64,000 nt of DNA from Alcanivorax nanhaiticus. Its GTDB lineage: Bacteria > Pseudomonadota > Gammaproteobacteria > Pseudomonadales > Alcanivoracaceae. The position numbers were made by a program, and so were the translations under genes. A model generated the notes under the pieces. That model saw only the letters and a list, made by a program, of their open reading frames with translations. It did not search any database and was not told the origin of the DNA. Each line of letters opens with the position of its first letter. Position 1 is the first letter of the stretch. Positions 16,083 through 24,521 of the stretch are shown piece after piece. The stretch is from contig NZ_ARXV01000001.1 of the NCBI RefSeq assembly GCF_000756665.1, forward strand, positions 408,159-472,158, read 5' to 3'.

Positions 16083-17420
16083 TCAGTAAGGGCCTTTCTT
16101 GTCGCGGGACTTGTCACGGTCCACGGCCATATCTATGGACGGCACATGTTTTTCCGGCTGACCATTGAAGTTGTTTTCCAGAAGATGCGGGTCTGCCAGT
16201 GCATCCAGAGAGAATTCCAGGCTGTGGCATTGCAGGCACACCGGCCGCGCCATTTTTTCCACCGGGCGCATCGTCAGGCTCTGGTTGTGCTGTACAAAGA
16301 TCTCGCCGTGCTTTTCTTCGCGGGGCATGTGGCAGGTAGCACAGGTCACACCGCTACCTGGCGGTAGCTCGCCGCGCTTTTCCTGTTTCCACAAATCATG
16401 ATGGGGAGAGCGCAGGTATTCGTTACTGTGCTCATCGTTGTGACAGCCAATACAGCTATCCACCGCCGCTTTCTGTGTGTCGAAGTCGTGAGCCCCATGG
16501 CAGCTGATACACGTCAGCTCGCGATGACTGGCCTCCACATGCATGTTGAGCACCGATTGCGAGGGCGTCATCGGTGACAGCCCCTGAGCGATGCGCATGC
16601 CATGACGGCCCTGCAAAAAGCCTTCGGATTCTGACTCGTGACAGGTGGCGCACTGCTGCGGCTCCGGGGAATCCGTCCAGTCATCACCACCACCGTGACA
16701 GGCAGTGCAGGCCACACCGGCATCCGCATGGGCATTACCATCCCAATGCTCCGGCGTGGCAGCGTCGGCTGGTGCCGCACCCTGTCCTCGCATTAATGCC
16801 ACCAGGTCTTCATCACGCAGGTGTCGGGCAAGCAAGTCACGGGGAGCCTGCTGCGCCGGCGTTTTCAGCCAGGACTCACCGGCATGGGCCAGTAGAAAGT
16901 CTTCATACAAGGCACGGTTATCGTGGTAGTTGTGGCAACCCGCGCTGGCACAGGTATCGAACCCCATCCCTTCATGGCTGGGGCGATCCCTGGCGATGTC
17001 CTCATGACAGTGGGCGCACATGTCCATAGGCAGGGTCACCCCCATCCCCACGTCCAGTTCCGGGCGATGCTCCACATGACAGGACACGCACAAACGCGCA
17101 TCGACATTGGCAAGCCTGTCGGCGTTGCGGGGGTCGGTAAACTTGGATTTGGGGTGAGAATCCTGAGCCTCATCCAGCTGCTCGCCATGGCAATCCACAC
17201 AGGCATTCTGCAGCACCGTTTCGCTGTCAAAACCATCGCCATGGCAGACGCTGCACTGCATTTCGATCTGGTGATGGCCGTGGGTCATCGGCCCGGGAAT
17301 AAACGCCGTTTTCGGTGCGGTCTCGTCAACCAGTTGCAGACTGAGCCAGATGGCAAGCCCCAACGAAGCGAACAACCAGATAGCCCACAGAATTGGATTG
17401 CGTTTCTTGCTTGCCATCAT
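16083..17420 (-). CDS. Membrane-anchored 11-haem cytochrome c
   Basis: 445 residues from ATG 17420. One N-terminal membrane anchor (about 8-30) is followed by a periplasmic domain with ten CXXCH motifs (CSVCH, CVDCH, CVSCH, CAHCH, CTACH, CATCH, CISCH, CIGCH, CATCH, CLQCH) and one CX4CH motif (CASAGCH). The spacing resembles multihaem electron-transfer cytochromes of the c3/NrfB/NapC type rather than a known nitrite reductase; no CXXCK catalytic site is present. It begins 10 bases after the FAD/haem-b fusion gene, so that membrane protein is the likely electron donor. The terminal acceptor is unknown. The Ccm system at 1.3-4 kb would load the haems. Confidence 0.85.
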   Translation of the reverse strand: MMASKKRNPILWAIWLFASLGLAIWLSLQLVDETAPKTAFIPGPMTHGHHQIEMQCSVCHGDGFDSETVLQNACVDCHGEQLDEAQDSHPKSKFTDPRNADRLANVDARLCVSCHVEHRPELDVGMGVTLPMDMCAHCHEDIARDRPSHEGMGFDTCASAGCHNYHDNRALYEDFLLAHAGESWLKTPAQQAPRDLLARHLRDEDLVALMRGQGAAPADAATPEHWDGNAHADAGVACTACHGGGDDWTDSPEPQQCATCHESESEGFLQGRHGMRIAQGLSPMTPSQSVLNMHVEASHRELTCISCHGAHDFDTQKAAVDSCIGCHNDEHSNEYLRSPHHDLWKQEKRGELPPGSGVTCATCHMPREEKHGEIFVQHNQSLTMRPVEKMARPVCLQCHSLEFSLDALADPHLLENNFNGQPEKHVPSIDMAVDRDKSRDKKGPY

Positions 17421-17430
17421 CCCCACCCCG

Positions 17431-19410
17431 CTAGAAGTAATACGCCGAAACGATGTGGAAAATCAGCAGTGCAGGCAGCGGCCAACACACCAGGATATGC
17501 AGCCAGGTACTGCCCTGGCGAAGCCAGCCAACGCCATTCATGGACGCTTGCAGGCGAGTCAACAGTGCGGCGGAAATACCAATCATGGCGGTGCCGATAA
17601 AGCTCAGCATCAACCAGCGGTTGAGGTTTTCTCCCAGCGAAAATCCGGTGTGCCAGTACAACAGCAGCAACCCGACAAGCCCTAACACAGCGTGGGCAAT
17701 ACGCCAGCCACTGAAGCCGCCCATGGGCACCTTGGGAAAACGTTTCTTCAGTGACATCAGCAACAGCAAGGCCGACGCCGCCAGCACACCGTAACCGCTC
17801 CACTGCCGCCACTCGCCATTACGGGAAAACTGCTCAAACAGAGAAATGTCCTGCACCGAACTGGCCGGAGCAGGCGACGGCAACCAGAATGCCAACGCCA
17901 TCAGGCAGGCGGTGATCGCAGAGACAATGGCGAGAGGTGTGCCACCGGGTACCTTGCGGGCAGCGGCGGCACCACCAGTACACAAACTCTCGAGCAAGGG
18001 TTCGCAGCCGCCACAGACGGTGCCGGCACCACTGGCGGATTTCAGTGTCGCGGTGTCGCAGCCCTCACCAACAACATCCTGCAACTGCCCGCGCGTCAGC
18101 CCCTTGCACTGGCAGATCACCGTAGCCGCCGGCCATTCACTGACCTGCCCTGCACCACCCTCGCTCAGCTCGCCGGTAAAGCGAAAACGCAACAGCTCCC
18201 AGGGCATCAGGCGGCGGCCATCGGTGATGCGATTCAAAATTTGCTGCCGCTCCGGCCACGCCCCCACCGACACCACGCCTACCAGCCGACCGGTACGAAG
18301 CATCAACGCACGATAAATACCCTCGGGCTTGTTGCGATACACCAACGTGCGGTGCACCAATCCGCGCTCTTCATCAGTAAAATGCCCCGCGCTGAACACT
18401 TCCAGTGACAACACTTTCAACCAGGTGCTGTCCGCCACCGGGGTATAGCTGTCGCTTCCCCCCGCAAGACAGCCAGCTGCCACTCGCGCCTGCTGCAGAG
18501 CAGGCATCACCAGACCACAAACCTGATCCTGAAACTGTGCACACTCGCCCACCGCATAGATATGCGGGTCAGAGGTCTGCATGGACGCATCCACACGAAT
18601 GCCGCTGGCTACCTTGAGACCAGCCTTACGCGCCAGCTCGGTGCGTGGCGCAATACCGGTGGCGAAGACGACCGTGTCGCAGGGCAGCTCGGAGCCATCT
18701 GCCAGCACCACGGACTCCACCCGCTCGCTACCTTCAATGCGGCGCACGCTCGTGGTCAGCCGTACATCAACCCCGGCATCACGCAAGTTGTCCGCGACGA
18801 TGCTCGCCGCTTCACTATCCAGCTGACGATTCATCAAACGATCGGCGTGTTGAATCAGAGTGACCTTGGTGCCGAAGCGACACAGACCATGAGCCGCCTC
18901 GATGCCCAGCAAGCCACCACCAATTACAACGGTATGGGTACTACGCAAGCGACGGGCCATTAAGGCCTGTGCATCGGCCATGTCGCGAAAGCGCAACACA
19001 CCGGACAAGGTTGTGCCCGGTATGGAAGGAATATGGGCGTCACTACCCAGCGCCAGAACCAGTGCGCTGTAGTGGTGACGCTGACCGAGACAATCTTCTA
19101 CCCAACGTCGGGCAGGATTGATCACGGTGATGGGCCGGCCAACCAGATGCTCTACCGAGTCATCCAGTTCCGCCGGCAAATTGGTCAGGTCATCAAACCC
19201 GGTCGACCCGGAAAGAAAGGTGGAAAGCTTGACGCGGTCATACGGGGCCCAACGCTCGGCACCGAACAGTTTCACCGCAGCGGTGACGCCACGGCGGCGC
19301 AGTTCAACCAGACACTGCATACCCGCCGGGCCGTTACCAACAATGATGATCGGTTGCGCTGCCTCGGCATCGGGCACCCGGGGTTGCGGCTGATAACGTC
19401 GTGCTTCCAC
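17431..19410 (-). CDS. FAD/NAD(P)H oxidoreductase-BFD-dihaem b membrane fusion protein
   Basis: 659 residues from a GTG start with a GGAGAGGAGG site. Domains in order: a NirB/NasC-like FAD and NAD(P)H domain (FAD motif VGNGPAGMQCLVEL near 25-38; VVIGGGLLGIEAAHGL for the second nucleotide); a BFD-type [2Fe-2S] domain with C433, C435, C466 and C469; and a C-terminal part with about five membrane helices from about 490. Helices 3 and 5 each carry two histidines 14 residues apart (H573/H587 and H638/H652), the pattern of two bis-histidine haems b. NasC-type subunits normally pass NADH electrons to cytoplasmic nitrate reductase; here they would enter the membrane and reach the adjacent multihaem cytochrome. 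That route is inferred. Confidence 0.85.
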   Translation of the reverse strand: MEARRYQPQPRVPDAEAAQPIIIVGNGPAGMQCLVELRRRGVTAAVKLFGAERWAPYDRVKLSTFLSGSTGFDDLTNLPAELDDSVEHLVGRPITVINPARRWVEDCLGQRHHYSALVLALGSDAHIPSIPGTTLSGVLRFRDMADAQALMARRLRSTHTVVIGGGLLGIEAAHGLCRFGTKVTLIQHADRLMNRQLDSEAASIVADNLRDAGVDVRLTTSVRRIEGSERVESVVLADGSELPCDTVVFATGIAPRTELARKAGLKVASGIRVDASMQTSDPHIYAVGECAQFQDQVCGLVMPALQQARVAAGCLAGGSDSYTPVADSTWLKVLSLEVFSAGHFTDEERGLVHRTLVYRNKPEGIYRALMLRTGRLVGVVSVGAWPERQQILNRITDGRRLMPWELLRFRFTGELSEGGAGQVSEWPAATVICQCKGLTRGQLQDVVGEGCDTATLKSASGAGTVCGGCEPLLESLCTGGAAAARKVPGGTPLAIVSAITACLMALAFWLPSPAPASSVQDISLFEQFSRNGEWRQWSGYGVLAASALLLLMSLKKRFPKVPMGGFSGWRIAHAVLGLVGLLLLYWHTGFSLGENLNRWLMLSFIGTAMIGISAALLTRLQASMNGVGWLRQGSTWLHILVCWPLPALLIFHIVSAYYF

Positions 19411-19452
19411 CTGAAACCTCCTCTCCTGAGGGTCTGCCAGGGAAGGGGATGC

Positions 19453-20634
19453 TTAGAACTTCAGCTCACCCCAGGCCCAGTACTTGCTGGTGTCAGACTT
19501 GAAATCATCGGCGCTGTAGTCGGCATACTTCAGACCCACCACATAGTTCTTGCCGATCGGGCGTGCCACCAGCAGGTTGGTTTCCGTACCGTAGTCAGTG
19601 CTGCCTTCGTTGGACTTGTAGTCGTGGAACACAGCCAGCAATTTGAAGCCGCCCGCTTTGCCTCCCACGGACACGAAGGTGTCTTCCAGACCATCGGCCG
19701 GCGTCACCAAGAACTGGTCCGCCCAACCGTTGAAAGCGTGTTTGGTCGCCAGCGGCGTCTGGAAGGCAACAGTACCGTCATCTGAACCAAGCACTTCCTG
19801 TGCCACTTTCACCGTCACACCGGCAACCTCAGCGCCCAGCTCTGCGAAGTAGTATTCGGTATCACCGGCTTCCACTTCCTGCTGTGCCCCTTCCAGAGTC
19901 ACCAGCAGTTTCAGCGCATCCAGATCGAAGGCACCGGAATAGCGCAGGCCGTAGGTATCGTTGTCGGAATCGTCAACGTTGTCGGTTTCCAGCAGGTAAG
20001 CGTAGGCCGTCAGGGCACCACCGGGTGCGCCCGTCCAGCTGGCATTAAAGAGGTTGTTGGTCACGTTGGCATCGAAGCCAGGAGTAATCCCATTCACCTG
20101 GGTGAGGTAGGCTGCAGACAGTTTGAAATCACCAACGCCATAATCCAGCTTGGTGCCGTCAAACGTCTGCTCATCCTGACGCCAGCCCACGTTGCCCACA
20201 AACCGGGCATTGTCATAGATAATGCGCTGACGACCGTAAGTGGCCACGAGCCCTTCGAGCGCATCGCTACCGGTATAGCTGATCGCAGCACGGTTCAGCT
20301 CAGTCACTTCCGGATCAGCAATGACCGGATAACCGGGCTGTTCCGGCGCATAGTTATCTACCTGACCAACGATGCGAGTATCTTCAAACTCCCCCATCAC
20401 ATCGAAGCCATAAAGTTTGGCGCTCTGATACCCAAGACGCGTGCGCAGTGTCAGCGCCTGGCCTTCATCATCTACACCATCGATATCCACTTCTTCATAA
20501 CGCAGACGCATATTCACCAGCGGCGTACCGCCTTTCAGTGCGGTAATGAACGCATCATCTTCGGCGTGAGCCGTCCCGGTAAAACCCAGCGTGGAAAGAA
20601 TTACGCCGGCAGCAATGGCAGAATGTTTCATCAT
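19453..20634 (-). CDS. Outer-membrane porin of the nitrate operon
   Basis: 393 residues from ATG 20634, with GAGGAAACG upstream. A signal peptide (MMKHSAIAAGVILSTLGFTGTAHA) precedes a beta-barrel protein of alternating strands (MRLRYEEVDI, GEFEDTRIVGQVDNY, YALLETDNVDDS-like turns) that ends in phenylalanine (YWAWGELKF), the outer-membrane insertion signal. It resembles alginate-type or short-chain specific porins. It lies between nrtD and the oxidoreductase gene, so it may admit nitrate or another anion; the substrate is inferred from position only. Confidence 0.82.
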   Translation of the reverse strand: MMKHSAIAAGVILSTLGFTGTAHAEDDAFITALKGGTPLVNMRLRYEEVDIDGVDDEGQALTLRTRLGYQSAKLYGFDVMGEFEDTRIVGQVDNYAPEQPGYPVIADPEVTELNRAAISYTGSDALEGLVATYGRQRIIYDNARFVGNVGWRQDEQTFDGTKLDYGVGDFKLSAAYLTQVNGITPGFDANVTNNLFNASWTGAPGGALTAYAYLLETDNVDDSDNDTYGLRYSGAFDLDALKLLVTLEGAQQEVEAGDTEYYFAELGAEVAGVTVKVAQEVLGSDDGTVAFQTPLATKHAFNGWADQFLVTPADGLEDTFVSVGGKAGGFKLLAVFHDYKSNEGSTDYGTETNLLVARPIGKNYVVGLKYADYSADDFKSDTSKYWAWGELKF

Positions 20635-20758
20635 CGTTTCCTCAACACTTCCCAAAATTAAAATCGGTTTATTCGTGAATTCAGGACGCACCTTTCCCGT
20701 TCCCGCTTTTCGGTGCGCGAAAAAGCAGGCGGTTTAATCTGTAAAAAAATCTGTTGAA

Positions 20759-21598
20759 TCAGGCCCGCTTACGATCCGCTTCCGCTTTCGGGCTTTCACG
20801 CTTTGGCAGTGGTTCCACCTTGCGCTGTTTCTCGTACAGGAACTGCAGCACCTGCTGACGACAGCGCACAAAGGTCGGATCGTCTGCCAGCGCCAGGCGA
20901 TCACGCGGACGAGGCAGCTTCACCTCAAGGATTTCACCAATGGTCGCGGACGGGCCGTTGGTCATCATCACGATGCGGTCGGACAACAGCACCGCCTCAT
21001 CCACATCGTGGGTAATCATGATCACCGTGGTACCCAGCTGGGCATGAATTTCCATCAGGGAATCCTGAAGGTGGGCGCGAGTCAGTGCATCCAGCGCACC
21101 GAACGGCTCATCCATCAACAACACCTGCGGCTGCATGGCCAATGCACGGGCAATACCCACACGCTGTTTCATGCCGCCGGAAATTTCATCCGGCTTCTTG
21201 TGCATGGCATGAGCCATGTGCACCAGCTCCAGGTTGTGTTCTACCCAGTCGCGAATCTCGGCTTTGCTTTTGGTCTTCTTGAAGACCTGCTTCACCGCCA
21301 GTTCCACGTTTTCAAAAGACGTTAGCCAGGGCAGCAGCGAATGGTTCTGGAACACCACTGCTCGTTCCGGGCCCGGTTCAGTCACTTCGTGCTTGTCCAG
21401 AATCACCCCACCATCAGTGGCTTGAAGCAGACCGGCAACGATGTTCAGTACCGTGGATTTACCGCAACCGGAGTGACCGATCAGCGAGACAAATTCACCG
21501 GAATCGATTTTCAGATTCACATCTTTCAGCGCTTCGAAAGTGCCTTTCGGGGTGTCGAACTTCATGCCGACGTTGGAGAGTTCCAGTAATGCTTTCAT
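20759..21598 (-). CDS. nrtD: Nitrate ABC transporter ATP-binding protein
   Basis: 279 residues. Walker A GHSGCGKST, signature EISGGMKQRVGIARAL, Walker B VLLMDEPFGALD and switch histidine (MITHDVDEA) are all present. The sequence is of the NrtD/SsuB/TauB class (NHSLLPWLTSFENV). It energises nitrate uptake with NrtA and NrtB. It starts 16 bases after nrtB with AGGAG upstream. Only one ATPase is encoded, so the transporter is homodimeric in this subunit, unlike cyanobacterial NrtCD. Confidence 0.93.
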   Translation of the reverse strand: MKALLELSNVGMKFDTPKGTFEALKDVNLKIDSGEFVSLIGHSGCGKSTVLNIVAGLLQATDGGVILDKHEVTEPGPERAVVFQNHSLLPWLTSFENVELAVKQVFKKTKSKAEIRDWVEHNLELVHMAHAMHKKPDEISGGMKQRVGIARALAMQPQVLLMDEPFGALDALTRAHLQDSLMEIHAQLGTTVIMITHDVDEAVLLSDRIVMMTNGPSATIGEILEVKLPRPRDRLALADDPTFVRCRQQVLQFLYEKQRKVEPLPKRESPKAEADRKRA

Positions 21599-21614
21599 GT
21601 CATTTCTCCTTTTC

Positions 21615-22616
21615 TTAGCGCTGTACGGAGGATTTGTCCCAGACCAGAGCGCGCTGCAGCATCAGCATCAGGCGGTCCAGCAGGAAACCAATCAAACCAA
21701 TCACGATCACCGCGACCATGATGCGGCCCAGGGACTGGGAACTGCCGTTCTGGAATTCATCCCAGACGAACTTCCCAAGACCCGGGTTCTGCGCCAGCAT
21801 TTCTGCCGCGATCAGCACCATCCAGGCAATACCCAGACTCAGACGCAGACCGGTAAACATCATCGGCAGCGCTGAAGGCAGTACGATCTTGCGCACATGG
21901 CTCAGTGCATTGAGACGCAGCACACGAGACACGTTGGTCAGATCCTGGCTGACAGAAGTCACACCCACGGAGGTATTCATGAGCGTCGGCCACAGGCAGC
22001 ACAGTGACACGGTGAACATGGAGGTCAGAAAGGACTTGGCCACCAGCGGATCGTCGGTCACGTACACCGCACTCACCACCATGGTTACCAGCGGCAACCA
22101 GGCCAGCGGCGATACCGGCTTGAACAGCTGAATCAGCGGATTCATGGCGGCGTGTGCGGTGCTGCTCAGGCCGATCACAATCCCGAGAGGAATGGCAATC
22201 ATGGACGCCAGCAGGAAGCCGCTCATGACCGTGATCAGGCTGGTGCCGATCTGGTCAAAGAACGTCGGCGCACCAGTGTATTCCCGGTAAACCGGCTCCC
22301 ACTCCGGCTGCTGTTGCAGCCGGGAAGCAATGTACTTCTCCTGGCGTTCATGAAACGCCGCTTCCTTGGCGCGGGATGCCTGATGTTCATCGATCAGAGA
22401 ACCCGCCTGCTCCCAGACATCCACCGGTCCCGGGAACTGACCCAGAGAGGTATCGATTCGCTGGGCCGCCAGCTGCCAAAGCAGCAGGAAGATCGCCATG
22501 CCCATTACCGGCCAGATCAATTGGCGCAGCAAGGCTTGCCACTGCTCACCCGACATCTTGCCGGTGGCCAGGGCGCGGTAGGGTTCCATCCAGGTTGGGA
22601 ATGTCAGCGTCACCAT
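21615..22616 (-). CDS. nrtB: Nitrate ABC transporter permease
   Basis: 333 residues with about six to seven membrane helices. The binding-protein-dependent permease motif is LRLNALSHVRKIVLPSALPMMFTGLRLSLGIAW near 240-272, which contacts the ATPase. A long N-terminal insert with charged helices (ASRAKEAAFHERQEKYIASRLQQ) is typical of proteobacterial NrtB proteins. Preceded by GAGGAG and 30 bases after nrtA. Confidence 0.92.
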   Translation of the reverse strand: MVTLTFPTWMEPYRALATGKMSGEQWQALLRQLIWPVMGMAIFLLLWQLAAQRIDTSLGQFPGPVDVWEQAGSLIDEHQASRAKEAAFHERQEKYIASRLQQQPEWEPVYREYTGAPTFFDQIGTSLITVMSGFLLASMIAIPLGIVIGLSSTAHAAMNPLIQLFKPVSPLAWLPLVTMVVSAVYVTDDPLVAKSFLTSMFTVSLCCLWPTLMNTSVGVTSVSQDLTNVSRVLRLNALSHVRKIVLPSALPMMFTGLRLSLGIAWMVLIAAEMLAQNPGLGKFVWDEFQNGSSQSLGRIMVAVIVIGLIGFLLDRLMLMLQRALVWDKSSVQR

Positions 22617-22646
22617 GATTGCTTCTCCTCGCTCGACGTCAGCGTC

Positions 22647-24008
22647 TTACAGCGTATCGCCGTCTTTCAGACCAATCGGGAACTTCGCCAGGTATTCGTT
22701 AGGCTTGCGACCGTCATAGGTAATGTTGTCGATGAAGCCTTTCTGCGGCGGCTTGTAACCGGTTTCGGTCGCGAAATCCGGGAACTCGTCAGCACCGATC
22801 TTGCCTTCTGCGATCAAGGCTTTGGCGGCCACCGCATAGATGTCCGGGCGGTATACTTTCTTGGCGATATCCATGTACCAGCTATCCGGCTTGGTATCGC
22901 TGATCTGGCCCCAGCGGCGCATCTGGGTCAGGTACCAGATGGCATCGGAGTAGTAGGGATAGGTCGCGTTGTAACGGAAGAACACGTTGAAATCCGGCAC
23001 CTCACGCACGTCACCTTTTTCGTACTCGAAGGTGCCGGTCATGGAGTTGGCGATCACATCGTAGTCCGCACCCACATAGTTGGGCTGAGACAGGATCTTC
23101 ACTGCTTCCGGACGGTTGGCGTTGTTGTTCTCATCCAGCCACTTGGCCGCACGGATCATCGCCTTCACCACACGAACATGGGTATTGGGGTACTTGTCGG
23201 CCCAGCCCTTGCTCACGCCGAACACTTTTTCCGGGTTGTTTCTCCAGATTTCGTAGTCGGTAATCACCGGCACCCCGATGCCCTTGAACACCGCCTGCTG
23301 GTTCCAGGGCTCACCCACGCAGTAGCCATAAATGGTGCCCGCTTCCAGCGTGGCCGGCATTTGCGGCGGCGGCGTCACGGACAGCAGTACGTCAGCCTGT
23401 AGCTGGCCACTGGTATCGCCCTTGTGCGGTGCGTAGTAACCCGGATTCAGGCCACCGGCGGCCAGCCAGTAGCGCAGCTCGTAGTTATGCGTGGATACCG
23501 GGAACACCATGCCCATGTTGAACGGCTTGCCTTCCGCCTTGTATTTCTCCACCACCGGCTTCAGGGCATCCGCCTTGATCGGGTGCACCGGCTTGCCGTT
23601 TTCGCTGGGAATGTTTTTCTTCATTTCTTCCCACACCGCGTTGGAAACGGTAATACCGTTACCGTTTAGGTCCATACTGAACGCGGTAATGATGTGGGCT
23701 TCGGTGCCGTAACCGATGGTGGCCCCCAACGGCTGGCCTGCCAGCATGTGTGCGCCATCCAGCTGGCCGTCGATCACACGGTCCAGCAACACTTTCCAGT
23801 TCGCCTGGGCTTCCAGAGTCACAAACAGACCCTCTTCTTCGAAGAACCCCTTCTCGTAAGCCACAGCGAGCGGTGCCATATCCGTCAGCTTGATAAAGCC
23901 AAACTTGAGGTCAGCCTTTTCCGGCCAGCCCACTGAATCGTCCGCCATGGCGCTGGCCGAGAGCCCTACGGTCAGAGCAGTAATTGCTGTGCGAATAAAC
24001 TTTTTCAT
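22647..24008 (-). CDS. nrtA: Nitrate ABC transporter periplasmic binding protein
   Basis: 453 residues. A cleavable signal ([22 protein letters not shown]) is followed by the NrtA fold ([55 protein letters not shown]). It captures nitrate (or nitrite) in the periplasm for NrtB. It is first in the operon, downstream of a 160-base leader with two ANTAR hairpins and a terminator. It is paralogous to NasS, which lacks the signal peptide. Confidence 0.94.
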   Translation of the reverse strand: MKKFIRTAITALTVGLSASAMADDSVGWPEKADLKFGFIKLTDMAPLAVAYEKGFFEEEGLFVTLEAQANWKVLLDRVIDGQLDGAHMLAGQPLGATIGYGTEAHIITAFSMDLNGNGITVSNAVWEEMKKNIPSENGKPVHPIKADALKPVVEKYKAEGKPFNMGMVFPVSTHNYELRYWLAAGGLNPGYYAPHKGDTSGQLQADVLLSVTPPPQMPATLEAGTIYGYCVGEPWNQQAVFKGIGVPVITDYEIWRNNPEKVFGVSKGWADKYPNTHVRVVKAMIRAAKWLDENNNANRPEAVKILSQPNYVGADYDVIANSMTGTFEYEKGDVREVPDFNVFFRYNATYPYYSDAIWYLTQMRRWGQISDTKPDSWYMDIAKKVYRPDIYAVAAKALIAEGKIGADEFPDFATETGYKPPQKGFIDNITYDGRKPNEYLAKFPIGLKDGDTL

Positions 24009-24044
24009 CAGTCTTCCCTCATTTGCCTGCTATCCCGCAGGCAT

Positions 24045-24096
24045 AAAAAAAGCGCTCAGGGAACCCGGTCATCGTTGACCGGTTTCCTTGAGCGCC
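24045..24096 (-). terminator. Leader terminator controlled by antitermination (nrtA)
   Basis: Read on the minus strand, GGCGCTCA...CCGGTCA pairs with TGACCGG...TGAGCGC to make a roughly 20-bp stem with an ACGA loop, immediately followed by seven Ts. It lies 36 bases before the nrtA ATG, within the transcript, so by default it should stop transcription before the operon. NasT binding upstream would relieve it. Confidence 0.9.
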
Positions 24097-24111
24097 TTTG
24101 CTCGAATCTTG

Positions 24112-24166
24112 TCGTGATCGCCATTGATCACGAAGACAAATTTTGGTCACAGCGTTGTTGCTGCGA
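24112..24166 (-). promoter_or_regulatory. Two-hairpin ANTAR (NasT) target in nrtA leader RNA
   Basis: On the minus strand P1 (24166-24147) is TCGCAGC-AACAAC-GCTGTGA, with one G-U pair. P2 (24133-24112) is TCGTGATC-AATGGC-GATCACGA, a perfect 8-bp stem. Both loops are hexanucleotides beginning with A; P2 has G at loop position 4 as in the canonical ANTAR target, while P1 has A. The P1-P2-terminator order matches the known ANTAR antitermination architecture, with NasT encoded in the same window. Confidence 0.88.
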
Positions 24167-24179
24167 TGTCATGACTAAG

Positions 24180-24195
24180 GCAAATGCTGTGCCAA
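24180..24195 (-). promoter_or_regulatory. Sigma-54 promoter of the nrtA operon
   Basis: The minus strand reads TTGGCAC-AGCAT-TTGC, with the invariant GG and GC at -24/-12 and correct spacing. The predicted start, about 12 bases downstream near 24168, places the P1 hairpin at the very 5' end of the transcript. Confidence 0.88.
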
Positions 24196-24362
24196 GTTTG
24201 AAAATTCAATATTTTCAGCAGGTTAAGGTTTCACCTGATCGTCACACACAAAAGGAGCGCCCATAAATTGCCCAAGCGGCACTGTTCTGAATCATTAGCG
24301 CATCCCCAAAATGCATCACCCACTTGCCACAATGCCGACCACAACCCGGAAAGCCCCCTTTT

Positions 24363-24379
24363 TGCGCCAGCATGGTGAA
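24363..24379. promoter_or_regulatory. Possible NtrC enhancer site upstream of nrtA
   Basis: TGCGCC-AGCAT-GGTGAA matches the NtrC consensus at 10 of 12 palindromic positions. It lies about 170 bases upstream of the sigma-54 promoter, a usual enhancer distance. The rest of the 24196-24521 gap holds no gene that I can support. Confidence 0.45.
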
Positions 24380-24521
24380 AAAAGGCCGCACCGCATGCGA
24401 CCAATGGCGAATTATCACCAGCGGAAATGTTGAACATCATTCGAAATGAGCAGAGCAAACGCCAATGACCTGTTAGGCTTCCTGCCAACCTTCACGCCCC
24501 CCTCTGAAAAAGTGAGTGATC

